The notes beneath the pieces were generated by a model. That model was given only the letters and a program-made list of their open reading frames with translations, did no database searches and was not told the DNA's origin. This document shows positions 17,053 to 25,011 of a DNA stretch of 39,081 bases, piece by piece. The stretch spans positions 1-39,081 of the forward strand of contig NZ_CADEFR010000034.1 of the NCBI RefSeq assembly GCF_902826655.1. Direction: 5' to 3'. A program made the position numbers and the translations under genes. Each line of letters begins with the position of its first letter. Position 1 is the stretch's first letter. The DNA comes from an uncultured Methylibium sp. (GTDB lineage: Bacteria > Pseudomonadota > Gammaproteobacteria > Burkholderiales > Burkholderiaceae_C).

Positions 17053-17673
17053 TCAGCCCGCGCCGGCCTTTGCGCGCCGTCGCGGCGCCGGCTTCAGCGC
17101 CCCGAGCCCGCCGCGGCAGGCGACCAGCACCGCATCGGCGAACTGCTCGTAGCTGAGCGGTCCGTGCGGGTCGAGCCAGGTGAAGGTCCAGTTGATCATG
17201 CCCATCAGCATCATCGTGGCGGCGGTCAGCTCGGTCCCGTCCAGACGCGGCGCGAGCGCCGCGTGGACCGCGGCCCGGAAGGCCTCGATCACCGCGCGCT
17301 GCTGGGCCTTGACCTCGCGGGCACGCGCCTCGGGCAGGTGGTCGACGTCCTGCAGCAGCAGCTTGTGCACGGCCTGCGAGGTCTGGTACTCCGCCAGGAA
17401 CTCGCGCACCAGGGCGTCGAGGTGGGCGTCGGGCGGCAGGCGCCGCGCCCCGACGTTCTGGCACAGCGCCAGCAGGCGCTCGGTGTAGCCGTCGAACAGC
17501 GCGAAGAGGATCGCCTCCTTGCTGTCGAAGTAGTGGTACAGCAGCGACTTCGACACGCCGCAGCGTCCCGCCAGGTCGCTCATCGACGCCGCCGCATAGC
17601 CCAGTTCGGCGAAGGCCTCGGCCGCCTCGGCCAGGATCAGGTCGCGCTGCGAGGGCGGGGCGGCATCGTTCAT
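17053..17673 (-). CDS. paaR: TetR/AcrR-family regulator of the paa operon (PaaR-like)
   Basis: A 206-residue repressor with the TetR N-terminal helix-turn-helix at about 10-57: [37 protein letters not shown] and [14 protein letters not shown]. The rest is the helical ligand-binding and dimerisation domain, ending in a basic tail. It is transcribed divergently from paaA, and the 125-bp gap holds an 18-bp palindrome over the paaA promoter. This matches the PaaR arrangement in beta-proteobacteria, where phenylacetyl-CoA relieves repression. The ligand is inferred from context, not visible in the sequence. Its stop lies 12 bp from that of the convergent peptidase gene. It could also act on the similar palindrome at 13983-13998. 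Confidence 0.88.
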   Translation of the reverse strand: MNDAAPPSQRDLILAEAAEAFAELGYAAASMSDLAGRCGVSKSLLYHYFDSKEAILFALFDGYTERLLALCQNVGARRLPPDAHLDALVREFLAEYQTSQAVHKLLLQDVDHLPEARAREVKAQQRAVIEAFRAAVHAALAPRLDGTELTAATMMLMGMINWTFTWLDPHGPLSYEQFADAVLVACRGGLGALKPAPRRRAKAGAG

Positions 17674-17724
17674 CTCGGGTCGATTGTGCCGGCCGCTGCC
17701 GGCGCCGACAGCGGGAAATCGCCC

Positions 17725-17753
17725 TTGACCGACCGGTCGGTCAGGGCTATAAA
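17725..17753 (+). promoter_or_regulatory. paaA promoter with embedded TetR/PaaR operator
   Basis: TTGACC (17725-17730) and TATAAA (17748-17753) form a near-consensus sigma-70 promoter with a 17-bp spacer. The perfect 18-bp palindrome TGACCGACCGGTCGGTCA (17726-17743) covers five bases of the -35 box and 13 bases of the spacer. A bound repressor would block RNA polymerase directly. Similar ACCGACCGGTCGGT inverted repeats are known at paa promoters of Burkholderia. Confidence 0.87.
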
Positions 17754-17798
17754 CGCGATCTGTGCAGTCCGGCCGTTCGCGCCGGCGAGGAGACCGCG

Positions 17799-18800
17799 AT
17801 GTATGCCCAGCTGGTCGATACCGGCGTGAAGAGCGTGCGCACCGACGCCGACCTGTCGCCCGAGGAGCGGGCCTTCCAGGCGCGCATCGACGACGGCATC
17901 AAGATCGAGCCGCGCGACTGGATGCCCGATCCCTACCGCCGCACGCTGGTGCGCCAGATCGCCCAGCACGCGCACTCCGAGCTGGTCGGCATGCTGCCCG
18001 AGGGCAACTGGATCACCCGTGCGCCCAGCCTCAAGCGCAAGTGCGTGCTGCTGGCCAAGGTGCAGGACGAGGCGGGGCATGCGCAGTACCTCTACAGCGC
18101 GGTCGAGACGCTCGGCGCCTCGCGCGATGCCGTCTACGAGGACATGCTGGCCGGCCGCATGAAGTACTCGTCGATCTTCAACTACCCGACGCTGACCTGG
18201 GCCGACGTCGGCACCATCGGCTGGCTGGTCGACGGCGCGGCGATCATCAACCAGATCCCGCTGTGCCGCTGCTCCTACGGGCCGTATGCGCGCGCGATGG
18301 TGCGCGTGTGCAAGGAAGAGAGCTTCCATCAGCGCCAGGGTTTCGACGCGATCGCGACGCTGTGCGCCGGCACGCCCGAGCAGAAGGCGATGGCGCAGGA
18401 TGCGCTGAACCGCTGGTGGTGGCCCGCGGTGATGATGTTCGGTCCGCCGGACGGCGAGTCGGTGCATTCGGCGCAGTCGGCGGCCTGGCGCATCAAGCTC
18501 TTCAGCAACGACGAGCTGCGCCAGAAGTTCATCGACCAGACCGTGCCGCAGGCCGAGCACCTGGGCCTCACCATCCCCGACCCGGATCTGAAGTTCAACC
18601 CCGCCAGCGGCCACTGGGACATCGGCGCGATCGACTGGAGCGAGTTCTACCGCGTCATCAAGGGCGACGGCCCCTGCAACCGCGACCGCCTGGCCACGCG
18701 CAACAAGGCCTGGGACGAGGGCGCCTGGGTGCGCGAAGCGGCGGTCGCCCATGCCGACAAGCGCCGAGCGCGCGAGGCCGCGCGCCGGCAGGCCGCCTGA
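17799..18800 (+). CDS. paaA: 1,2-phenylacetyl-CoA epoxidase subunit PaaA
   Basis: PaaA is the catalytic di-iron subunit of the PaaABC(D)E multicomponent oxygenase, which epoxidises the ring of phenylacetyl-CoA in the cytoplasm using O2 and NADPH. The 333-residue protein has ferritin-like helices with the iron-ligand motifs EAGHAQYL (Glu91, His94) and [11 protein letters not shown] (Glu173/Glu174, His177). The family blocks [20 protein letters not shown] and [20 protein letters not shown] are also present. The length is slightly above E. coli PaaA because of an Ala/Arg-rich C-terminal tail ([10 protein letters not shown]-like). It is the first gene of the operon, 45 bp downstream of the -10 box, preceded by GAGGAGA. 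Confidence 0.98.
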   Translation: MYAQLVDTGVKSVRTDADLSPEERAFQARIDDGIKIEPRDWMPDPYRRTLVRQIAQHAHSELVGMLPEGNWITRAPSLKRKCVLLAKVQDEAGHAQYLYSAVETLGASRDAVYEDMLAGRMKYSSIFNYPTLTWADVGTIGWLVDGAAIINQIPLCRCSYGPYARAMVRVCKEESFHQRQGFDAIATLCAGTPEQKAMAQDALNRWWWPAVMMFGPPDGESVHSAQSAAWRIKLFSNDELRQKFIDQTVPQAEHLGLTIPDPDLKFNPASGHWDIGAIDWSEFYRVIKGDGPCNRDRLATRNKAWDEGAWVREAAVAHADKRRAREAARRQAA

Positions 18801-18809
18801 GGAGACGAC

Positions 18810-19091
18810 ATGCGCGAATGGGATCTCTGGGAAGTCTTCGTGCGCAGCCAGCACGGCCTGTCGCACAAGCACGTGGGCAGCGTGCGCGCGGCCGATGCGG
18901 CGATGGCGCTCGAGAACGCACGCGACGTCTACACCCGCCGCAACGAGGGCGTGAGCCTGTGGGTCGTGCCGTCGAAGGCCATCACCGCCAGCGAGCCCGA
19001 GCAGCGCGCCCCGCTGTTCGAGCCGGCCGCCGACAAGGTCTATCGGCACCCGACCTTCTATCCGGTGCCGGAAGGCGTCGACAACCTATGA
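18810..19091 (+). CDS. paaB: 1,2-phenylacetyl-CoA epoxidase subunit PaaB
   Basis: A 93-residue small subunit needed for function of the phenylacetyl-CoA epoxidase; it is structural and bridges PaaAC units. The family sequence is clear: WDLWEVFVRSQHGLSHKHVG, SVRAADAAMALENARDVYTR, and RNEGVSLWVVPSKAITASEP. The length equals that of known PaaB proteins. It starts nine bases after the paaA stop with GGAGACG upstream. Its TGA overlaps the paaC start in an ATGA four-base overlap, indicating translational coupling and matched stoichiometry. Confidence 0.98.
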   Translation: MREWDLWEVFVRSQHGLSHKHVGSVRAADAAMALENARDVYTRRNEGVSLWVVPSKAITASEPEQRAPLFEPAADKVYRHPTFYPVPEGVDNL

Positions 19092-19855
19092 CGGCGGCCG
19101 TCACGCGCGACGACGCGGTCGTCGAACTCGCCCTGCGCCTGGGCGACAGCGCACTGATCCTGTCGCAGCGCCTGGGCGCCTGGTGCGGCCACGGCCCGGC
19201 GCTGGAAGAGGACATCGCGCTGGCCAACACCGCGCTCGACCTGCTGGGTCAGGCGCGGATGTGGCTCACGCTGGCCGGCGAGGTCGACGGCCGCGGCCGC
19301 GACGAGGACGCACTGGCCTACCGGCGCGATGCGCCCGAGTTCCGCAACCTCCTGCTGACCGAGCAGCCCAACGGCGACTACGCGCAGACGATGACGCGGC
19401 AGTTCTTCTTCGACGCCTGGCACCGTCTGGTGCTGGACCGGCTCACACGCTCGCACGACGAGCGCGTCGCGGCCATCGCGGCCAAGGCGCTGAAGGAAGC
19501 CGACTACCACCTGCGCCGCAGCGCCGACTGGGTGATCCGCCTCGGCGACGGCACGGACGAGAGCCGCCGCCGCATGCAGCAGGCTGTCGAGACGCTGTGG
19601 GAGTACGTCGGCGAGCTGTTCACGATGGACGCGGTCGACGAACTGCTGGCGCGCGGCATCGGCTGCGACTACGCGGCGCTGCGCGGCGACTGGGACGCAC
19701 AGGTCGACGCGGTGCTGGCCGACGCGACGCTCGTGCGCCCGGCACGCGACTGGGCCCAGGTCGGCAGCAAGCGCGGCGTGCACACCGAGCAGCTGAGCCG
19801 CATCCTGGCCGAGATGCAGGCTGTGCATCGCGCCCATCCGGGAGCGCGCTGGTGA
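19088..19855 (+). CDS. paaC: 1,2-phenylacetyl-CoA epoxidase subunit PaaC
   Basis: PaaC is the non-catalytic ferritin-like subunit that pairs with PaaA in the epoxidase. The 255-residue product shows EEDIALANTALDLLGQARMW (about 39-58), LAYRRDAPEFRNLLLTEQPN, GDYAQTMTRQFFFDAWHRLV and KEADYHLRRSADWVIRLGDG, all conserved PaaC blocks. The start was set at ATG 19088 because homology begins there and it overlaps the paaB stop by four bases; the longer open frame upstream is the shadow of paaA and paaB. Its stop overlaps the paaD GTG start (GTGA). The di-iron site is degenerate in this subunit across the family. Confidence 0.97.
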   Translation: MTAAVTRDDAVVELALRLGDSALILSQRLGAWCGHGPALEEDIALANTALDLLGQARMWLTLAGEVDGRGRDEDALAYRRDAPEFRNLLLTEQPNGDYAQTMTRQFFFDAWHRLVLDRLTRSHDERVAAIAAKALKEADYHLRRSADWVIRLGDGTDESRRRMQQAVETLWEYVGELFTMDAVDELLARGIGCDYAALRGDWDAQVDAVLADATLVRPARDWAQVGSKRGVHTEQLSRILAEMQAVHRAHPGARW

Positions 19856-20382
19856 CGGCCCTTGTCGCCACGGAGCGCCCGTCGCTCGCGCAGCTGTGGG
19901 CCTGGCTCGGCGAGGTACCCGACCCGGAGATCCCGGTCATCTCCGTCGTCGAGCTGGGCATCGTGCGCGACCTGGCCTGGGCCGGCGAGGCGCTGCGGGT
20001 GACGGTCACGCCGACCTACAGCGGCTGCCCGGCGACCGAGGTGATCGAGGCTGACATCGTGGCGGCGCTGCAGGCGCGCGGGGTCGCCGATGTGAAGGTC
20101 GCGCTGCAGCTCGCGCCTGCCTGGACCACCGACTGGCTGGCCGAACCGGCGCGCGAGAAGCTGCGTGCCTGGGGCATCGCGCCGCCGCTGCCGCGCACCG
20201 GGCCGTCGGGCGGCAAGGTGATCGAGATCGTCGGCCTGCAGGTCGCGGCGCCCGCCGTGCCTTGCCCGCGCTGCGGTTCCGTCCACACCCGGCTGACCAG
20301 CGCCTTCGGTTCCACGCCCTGCAAGTCGCTGCACGTCTGCAACGACTGCCTCGAGCCCTTCGACCACTTCAAATGCCATTGA
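19852..20382 (+). CDS. paaD: Phenylacetate degradation protein PaaD (MIP18/DUF59 family)
   Basis: PaaD is an iron-sulfur or metal-assembly-type accessory protein of the epoxidase, required in vivo although not part of the active complex. The 176-residue protein has an N-terminal DUF59 fold with VPDPEIPVISVVELGIVRDL (22-41) and the conserved Cys59 in TYSGCPATEV. The C-terminus holds a metal-binding set: CPRC (138-141), Cys157, CNDC (163-166) and Cys175. The start is GTG at 19852, overlapping the paaC stop as GTGA. That choice is forced by the overlap and by homology starting just after it. The long open frame extending further upstream is not coding. Confidence 0.96.
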   Translation: MTALVATERPSLAQLWAWLGEVPDPEIPVISVVELGIVRDLAWAGEALRVTVTPTYSGCPATEVIEADIVAALQARGVADVKVALQLAPAWTTDWLAEPAREKLRAWGIAPPLPRTGPSGGKVIEIVGLQVAAPAVPCPRCGSVHTRLTSAFGSTPCKSLHVCNDCLEPFDHFKCH

Positions 20383-20395
20383 GCGAAGCGGCGCC

Positions 20396-21469
20396 ATGAA
20401 CCACTTCCACCCGCTGCGCATCGCCCGCCTGGAACACGACACGCGCGAGGCCGTCGTGCTGCAGTTCGACGTGCCCCCCGAGCTGGGCGCGGCTTTCCGC
20501 TACGAGCCCGGCCAGCACCTGACGCTCAAGCACCGCGTCGACGGCGAGGAGCTGCGGCGCTCGTATTCGATCTGCAGCGCGCAGCAGGAAGGCGCCCTGC
20601 GCGTGGCGATCAAGCGCGTGCCGGGCGGCGCCTTCTCCGAGTGGGCGCACCGCTCGCTGAAGGCCGGCGAGACGATCGAGGTGCTGCCGCCCGAGGGCCG
20701 CTTCTTCCGCGGCCTGCCGGCGCAAGGTGCCAGCCACCAGCTCGCCTTCGCCGCCGGCAGCGGCATCACGCCCATCCTGTCCATCGTCAAGACGACGCTG
20801 CAGTCCGACCCCCAGGCGCGCTTCACGCTGGTCTACGGCAACCGGGCCTCGTCGACGGTGATGTTCCGCGAGGAACTGGCGGCGCTGAAGGACCGCTACC
20901 TGGAGCGCTTCAATCTGGTCCACGTGCTGAGCCGCGAGCACCAGGACGTCGAGCTCTTCAACGGCCGCATCGACGGCGCGAAGGTCCGGGCCCTGCTGGC
21001 GCACTGGCTGTCCATCGACGACGTCGACCAGGCCTACATCTGCGGGCCGGAGGCGATGATGCTCGAGGTGCGCGAGGCGCTGCAGGCCTGCGGCCTGGCC
21101 CGCGAGCGCATCCACGTCGAGCTGTTCGGCACCGCCGCGCCGGTCGTGCACCGCAAGCGCAGCGTCGCTCCGACGGACGCCGGCTGCGAGGTGACGCTGG
21201 TGATGGACGGTGCGCGGCGTCTCTTCACGATGCCGCGCGACGGCAGCGTCTCGGTGCTCGACGCCGCGCTTGCGGCCGGCCTGGACGTGCGCCACTCCTG
21301 CAAGGGCGGCGTCTGCGCCACCTGCCGCTGCAAGCTGGTGGACGGCGAGGTCGACATGGACGCCAACTACGCGCTCGAGGACTACGAGATCGCGCGCGGC
21401 TTTCGCCTCAGCTGCCAGAGCTTCCCGGCCAGCGACAAGCTGCTCGTCGATTTCGACACCGATCACTGA
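20396..21469 (+). CDS. paaE: 1,2-phenylacetyl-CoA epoxidase reductase subunit PaaE
   Basis: PaaE supplies electrons from NADPH to the PaaAC di-iron centre. The 357-residue protein has an FAD domain (about 1-100, with [11 protein letters not shown] and [10 protein letters not shown]) and an NAD(P) domain (about 105-235, with [18 protein letters not shown] and [13 protein letters not shown]). It ends in a plant-type 2Fe-2S ferredoxin domain whose ligands are Cys302, Cys307, Cys310 and Cys340 ([10 protein letters not shown]...SCQS). The order reductase-then-ferredoxin is typical of PaaE. It starts 13 bp after paaD. Its stop codon lies inside a tandem heptamer repeat (21461-21488) that continues up to paaY. 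Confidence 0.98.
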   Translation: MNHFHPLRIARLEHDTREAVVLQFDVPPELGAAFRYEPGQHLTLKHRVDGEELRRSYSICSAQQEGALRVAIKRVPGGAFSEWAHRSLKAGETIEVLPPEGRFFRGLPAQGASHQLAFAAGSGITPILSIVKTTLQSDPQARFTLVYGNRASSTVMFREELAALKDRYLERFNLVHVLSREHQDVELFNGRIDGAKVRALLAHWLSIDDVDQAYICGPEAMMLEVREALQACGLARERIHVELFGTAAPVVHRKRSVAPTDAGCEVTLVMDGARRLFTMPRDGSVSVLDAALAAGLDVRHSCKGGVCATCRCKLVDGEVDMDANYALEDYEIARGFRLSCQSFPASDKLLVDFDTDH

Positions 21470-21488
21470 TCACCGATCACGGATCACG
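21461..21488 (+). repeat. Four tandem copies of heptamer GATCACN between paaE and paaY
   Basis: GATCACT, GATCACC, GATCACG and GATCACG follow each other without interruption. The first copy contains the last codons of paaE (Asp-His) and the stop TGA overlaps the junction of copies 1 and 2. The array fills the short paaE-paaY gap and leaves no clear ribosome binding site for paaY. Confidence 0.9.
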
Positions 21489-21494
21489 ACCCAC

Positions 21495-22097
21495 ATGCCC
21501 TGCTACGCCATCGACGGCCTCGTGCCGGTCGTCCACCCCAGCGCCTTCGTCCACCCGAGCGCCGAGCTGATCGGCGACGTGTGGGTGGGCGAGGGCGTCT
21601 ACGTCGGGCCCTGCGCCTCGCTGCGCGGCGACTTCGGGCGCCTGGTGCTGGAGGCCGGCAGCAACCTCCAGGACCACTGCACGATGCACGGCTTCCCCGG
21701 CGCCGACACGGTGGTGGGCGAGGACGGCCACATCGGCCACGGCGCGGTGCTGCACGGCTGCCGCATCGGCCGCAATGCGCTGGTCGGCATGAACGCGGTG
21801 GTGATGGACAACGCGGTGGTCGGCGAGCACGCCTTCGTCGCCGCGATGTGCTTCGTGCGCGCCGGCTTCGAGGTGCCGGCGCGGCATCTGATCGCCGGCA
21901 TCCCGGGCAAGCTGGTGCGCGAGCTGAGCGAGGCCGAGCTGGCCTGGAAGATCGAGGGCACGCAGACCTATCAGCGGCTGACACTGCGCTGCCGCGAGAC
22001 GCTGCGCGAGGTCGTGCCGCTGGCGAGCGACGACCCCCGGCGTCCGCGCATCGCCAGCGAGGATCTCGCACCGCTGCATCAACGCAAGAACGGCTAG
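21495..22097 (+). CDS. paaY: Phenylacetate-pathway thioesterase PaaY (gamma-carbonic-anhydrase fold)
   Basis: A 200-residue left-handed beta-helix protein of the gamma-class carbonic anhydrase superfamily. PaaY of E. coli is a thioesterase that helps release CoA from dead-end ring-epoxide derivatives. Hexapeptide repeats run from [17 protein letters not shown] to about residue 150. Probable zinc ligands are His65 (TMHGF), His82 (GHGA) and His87 (LHGC). The C-terminus has the family tail [19 protein letters not shown]. The start at 21495 is set by homology ([20 protein letters not shown]); the open frame extends upstream, but that overlaps paaE. No good ribosome binding site is seen, so translation may depend on coupling with paaE. 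Confidence 0.95.
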   Translation: MPCYAIDGLVPVVHPSAFVHPSAELIGDVWVGEGVYVGPCASLRGDFGRLVLEAGSNLQDHCTMHGFPGADTVVGEDGHIGHGAVLHGCRIGRNALVGMNAVVMDNAVVGEHAFVAAMCFVRAGFEVPARHLIAGIPGKLVRELSEAELAWKIEGTQTYQRLTLRCRETLREVVPLASDDPRRPRIASEDLAPLHQRKNG

Positions 22098-22109
22098 CCG
22101 GAGATCGCG

Positions 22110-22898
22110 ATGACCTACGAGAACATCCGCTACGAGGAGCTGGACGGCATCGCCCGGCTCACGCTGAACCGGCCCGACAAGCTCAACAGCTTCAACGTCG
22201 CGATGCACCTGGAAGTGCGCGAGGCGATCGCCGCCGCCGCGCGGCCCGCGATCCGCGTGCTGGTGCTGACCGGCGCCGGCAAGGGCTTCTGCGCCGGGCA
22301 GGACCTGAGCGACCGCCAGACGGCGCCGGGCGCCGCGCCGCCGGACCTCGGTGAAACGATCGGCACCTACTACGCGCCGCTGGTGCGCAGCCTGCACGCG
22401 CTGGACAAGCCGGTGATCGCGGCCGTCAACGGCGTGGCCGCAGGTGCCGGCTGCAACCTGGCGTTGGCCTGCGACCTGGTGATCGCCACCCGCTCGGCCA
22501 GCTTCATCCAGCCCTTCTGCAAGCTCGGCCTGGTGCCCGACGCCGGCGGGACCTGGATGCTGCCGCGGCTGGTCGGCCACGCGCGCGCGGCCGGCCTGGC
22601 GATGCTGGGCGACAAGCTCAGCGCCCAGGAGGCGGCCGACTGGGGTCTGATCTGGAAGTGCGTCGACGATGCCGGCTTCGCGGCCGAGGTCGACGCGCTG
22701 GCCGCCCGGCTGGCGACCGCGCCGACGCGCGGCCTGGCGCGCACCAAGCAGGCGCTGCGGGCGAGCTGGGATCACACGCTGGACCAGCAGCTCGATCTGG
22801 AGCGCGACCTGCAGCAGGAGCTGGGTCGCAGCGCCGACTACGCCGAGGGCGTCGCCGCCTTCATGAACAAGCGCACGCCGCGCTTCACCGGACAGTGA
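22110..22898 (+). CDS. paaG: 2-(1,2-epoxy-1,2-dihydrophenyl)acetyl-CoA isomerase PaaG
   Basis: PaaG isomerises the ring epoxide to the seven-membered oxepin-CoA, the step before hydrolytic ring opening. The 262-residue protein is a crotonase-fold enzyme: oxyanion-hole motifs TGAGKGFCAGQDLSDRQ (54-70) and NGVAAGAGCNLALACDLVIA (107-126), then the PaaG-type KLGLVPDAGGTWMLPRLVG with probable catalytic Asp144. This Asp arrangement separates PaaG from ordinary enoyl-CoA hydratases, which use two Glu residues. GGAGA precedes the ATG, 12 bp after paaY. The protein ends AAFMNKRTPRFTG, the classical PaaG/crotonase tail. Confidence 0.95.
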   Translation: MTYENIRYEELDGIARLTLNRPDKLNSFNVAMHLEVREAIAAAARPAIRVLVLTGAGKGFCAGQDLSDRQTAPGAAPPDLGETIGTYYAPLVRSLHALDKPVIAAVNGVAAGAGCNLALACDLVIATRSASFIQPFCKLGLVPDAGGTWMLPRLVGHARAAGLAMLGDKLSAQEAADWGLIWKCVDDAGFAAEVDALAARLATAPTRGLARTKQALRASWDHTLDQQLDLERDLQQELGRSADYAEGVAAFMNKRTPRFTGQ

Positions 22899-22902
22899 CC
22901 GC

Positions 22903-23394
22903 ATGAGCATCGATCCCCGCAGCTTGGACCCGCGCGCCTTCGGTGCCGTGGAGACGGTCGTCGACGACGACAAGGCCCAGACCCTGGCCGAGGATTGCGC
23001 CCGCGCGATGTGGAAGGGCGATGCCGCCTCGCAGGCCCTGGGCATGCGCATCGACGAGGTCGGCCCCGGCCGCGCGGTGCTGGTGATGACGGTGCGGCCC
23101 GACATGCTCAACGGCCACCAGACCTGCCACGGCGGCTTCATCTTCGCGCTGGCCGACAGCGCCTTCGCCTTCGCCTGCAACAGCTACGACCGCGCGACCG
23201 TGGCGGCCGGCTGCAGCATCGAGTACCTGGCGCCGGCGCGCGCCGGCGAGCTGCTGCGCGCCGAGGCGGTCGAGCGTTCGCGCAGCGGCCGCACCGGCGT
23301 CTACGACATCACCGTGAGCGGCGAGGACGGGCGCAGCGTCGCGCTGTTCCGCGGCAAGAGCCACGAGATCAAGGGCCCCGTGATCGGCGCCTGA
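22903..23394 (+). CDS. paaI: Hydroxyphenylacetyl-CoA thioesterase PaaI
   Basis: PaaI is a hotdog-fold acyl-CoA thioesterase that rescues CoA from non-productive hydroxyphenylacetyl-CoA products of the Paa pathway. The 163-residue protein contains the family core MLNGHQTCHGGFIFALADSA (69-87, with catalytic-region Asp85), then FACNSYDRATVAAGCSIEYL and the final VSGEDGRSVALFRGKSHEI. A roughly 20-residue N-terminal extension precedes the fold compared with E. coli PaaI. The ATG at 22903 is four bases after the paaG stop with only a weak ribosome binding site, so it is probably translationally linked to paaG. Confidence 0.95.
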   Translation: MSIDPRSLDPRAFGAVETVVDDDKAQTLAEDCARAMWKGDAASQALGMRIDEVGPGRAVLVMTVRPDMLNGHQTCHGGFIFALADSAFAFACNSYDRATVAAGCSIEYLAPARAGELLRAEAVERSRSGRTGVYDITVSGEDGRSVALFRGKSHEIKGPVIGA

Positions 23395-23406
23395 AGGAGA
23401 CGAGCC

Positions 23407-24729
23407 ATGCATCCCCGCCCAGCGCCGCGCGTGCCCGCGGAAGGCGAGCTCGAGGCCATCGAGACCGCCAGCCGCGACGAGATCGCCGCGACGCAGCTGC
23501 AGCGCCTGCGCACGACGCTGGCGCGCGTCTACGAGCACGTGCCGCACTATCGCCAGGCCTTCGACGCGAAGGGCGTGCATCCCTCGGACCTGAAGTCGCT
23601 GGCCGACCTGGCGAAGTTCCCGTTCACCACCAAGGCCGACCTGCGGGCCCACTATCCCTTCGGCATGTTCGCGGTGCCGCGCCAGCAGGTGGTGCGCGTG
23701 CATGCCTCCTCGGGCACGACCGGCAAGCCGACGGTGGTGGGCTACACCCAGGGCGACATCGACCGCTGGGCCGCCCTGATGGCGCGCTCGATCCGCGCGT
23801 CGGGCGGGCGGGCCGGCGACATGGTGCACATCGCCTACGGCTACGGCCTCTTCACCGGCGGCCTGGGCGCGCACTACGGCGCCGAGCGTCTGGGCTGCAC
23901 CGTGGTGCCGATGTCGGGCGGGCAGACCGAGAAGCAGGTGCAGCTGATCCTCGACTTCAAGCCCGACATCATCATGGTCACGCCGAGCTACATGCAGGTG
24001 CTGATCGAGGCGATGCAGAAGCAAGGTGTCGACCCGCGCGGCACCTCGCTGCGCACCGGCATCTTCGGCGCCGAGCCCTGGACCGAGGCGATGCGCGCCG
24101 AGATCGAGACCCAGGCCGGCATCGATGCGGTCGACATCTACGGCCTGTCCGAGGTGATGGGCCCCGGCGTGGCCAACGAGTGCATCGAGTCCAAGGACGG
24201 CCCGGTGATCTGGGAGGACCATTTCTATCCCGAGATCATCGACCCGCTGACCGGCGAGGTGCTGCGCGATGGTGAAGAAGGCGAACTCGTCTTCACGACG
24301 CTGACCAAGGAAGCCTTCCCGGTCATCCGCTACCGCACGCGCGACCTGACGCGGCTCTTGCCGCCCACCGCGCGCAGCATGCGCCGCATGGGCAAGATCG
24401 TCGGTCGCAGCGACGACATGCTGATCATCCGCGGCGTCAACGTCTTCCCGACGCAGATCGAGGAGCTGATCCTGAAGGACGGCCGCCTGGGCGGGCAGTA
24501 CCAGCTGGTCGTCGGCAAGGAAGGGCCGCTCGACACGCTGGAGGTGCGCTGCGAGCGCCAGCCGCAGCGACCCGAGTCCGAGGCCGCCGAGGCGGGCCGC
24601 GCGCTGCAGGAGCGCATCAAGACGCTAATCGGCGTCAGCGCGAGCGTCAGCGTGCTGGCCCCCGACGCGATCGAGCGCACGCTCGTCGGCAAGGCACGAC
24701 GGGTGATCGATCAGCGCCCCAAGGGCTGA
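23407..24729 (+). CDS. paaK: Phenylacetate-CoA ligase PaaK
   Basis: PaaK activates phenylacetate to phenylacetyl-CoA with ATP, the entry step of the pathway. The 440-residue protein has the ATP/AMP loop HASSGTTGKPTVVGYT (99-114), the substrate-pocket stretch VHIAYGYGLFTGGLGAHYGA, IFGAEPWTEAMRAEIE, and IYGLSEVMGPGVANECIES with the adenylate-binding motif. The C-terminal hinge RSDDMLIIRGVNVFPTQIEE is followed by the small lid domain ending AIERTLVGKARRVIDQR. GGAGACG precedes the ATG, 12 bp after paaI. It is the last paa gene here and is followed by tRNA-Arg. The PaaK product also makes the probable inducer of the TetR repressor encoded at the other end. Confidence 0.98.
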   Translation: MHPRPAPRVPAEGELEAIETASRDEIAATQLQRLRTTLARVYEHVPHYRQAFDAKGVHPSDLKSLADLAKFPFTTKADLRAHYPFGMFAVPRQQVVRVHASSGTTGKPTVVGYTQGDIDRWAALMARSIRASGGRAGDMVHIAYGYGLFTGGLGAHYGAERLGCTVVPMSGGQTEKQVQLILDFKPDIIMVTPSYMQVLIEAMQKQGVDPRGTSLRTGIFGAEPWTEAMRAEIETQAGIDAVDIYGLSEVMGPGVANECIESKDGPVIWEDHFYPEIIDPLTGEVLRDGEEGELVFTTLTKEAFPVIRYRTRDLTRLLPPTARSMRRMGKIVGRSDDMLIIRGVNVFPTQIEELILKDGRLGGQYQLVVGKEGPLDTLEVRCERQPQRPESEAAEAGRALQERIKTLIGVSASVSVLAPDAIERTLVGKARRVIDQRPKG

Positions 24730-24773
24730 GCGACCAGCGACCGAAAGCCCGAGTCGCCGGGCGAGGCCAGCCG

Positions 24774-24779
24774 TACACT
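24774..24779 (+). promoter_or_regulatory. Probable -10 element for tRNA-Arg
   Basis: TACACT at 24774-24779 lies 12 bases before the tRNA 5' end, the same distance as the -10 element of tRNA-Pro in this window. No convincing -35 hexamer was found. The stretch 24730-24773 between paaK and this box shows nothing else. Confidence 0.35.
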
Positions 24780-24790
24780 TCGCCGGCCCT

Positions 24791-24867
24791 CTGCCCGTAG
24801 CTCAACTGGATAGAGCACCAGCCTTCTAAGCTGGGGGTTACAGGTTCGATTCCTGTCGGGCAGGCCA
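24791..24867 (+). tRNA. tRNA-Arg (anticodon TCT)
   Basis: A complete 77-nt cloverleaf. The acceptor arms are CTGCCCG (24791-24797) and CGGGCAG (24857-24863), then G and an encoded CCA (24865-24867). The D arm is GCTCAACTGGATAGAGC. The anticodon stem CCAGC/GCTGG surrounds the loop CTTCTAA, giving TCT at 24825-24827. The T arm is ACAGG-TTCGATT-CCTGT. It reads AGA/AGG codons, which are rare in this GC-rich genome. Confidence 0.97.
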
Positions 24868-24946
24868 GCTTCGGCCGCGCAGATGACCGCCAGATAACCG
24901 CCGGATTGCCCCGAACTGACGGTCGGGGCCTGCGCGTAAGTTGCAC

Positions 24947-25007
24947 CGTTCCTTGTCGAGTTAGTGGTGTCGCGGCACGTCGCCTGCGATCACAACGACA
25001 AGGAACG
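24947..25007 (+). promoter_or_regulatory. Inverted repeat in the porin leader, overlapping the Shine-Dalgarno
   Basis: CGTTCCTTGTCG (24947-24958) and CGACAAGGAACG (24996-25007) are perfect 12-bp complements separated by 37 nt. The downstream arm contains the AAGGA ribosome binding site (25000-25004) of the porin ATG at 25012. If folded in the mRNA, the hairpin would hide the ribosome binding site, so it may be a translational switch. Confidence 0.6.
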
Positions 25008-25011
25008 AGAC

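Noticed and set aside
13983-17743. Treating both palindromes (13983-13998 and 17726-17743) as one PaaR site class
   Set aside because: The half-sites are alike but the core lengths differ (14 against 18 bp), so a shared regulator is only a hypothesis and is reported as such.
17762-19087. Upstream extension of the paaC frame (697-codon frame)
   Set aside because: It runs through paaA and paaB in a different frame; PaaC homology starts at 19088 with an ATGA overlap.
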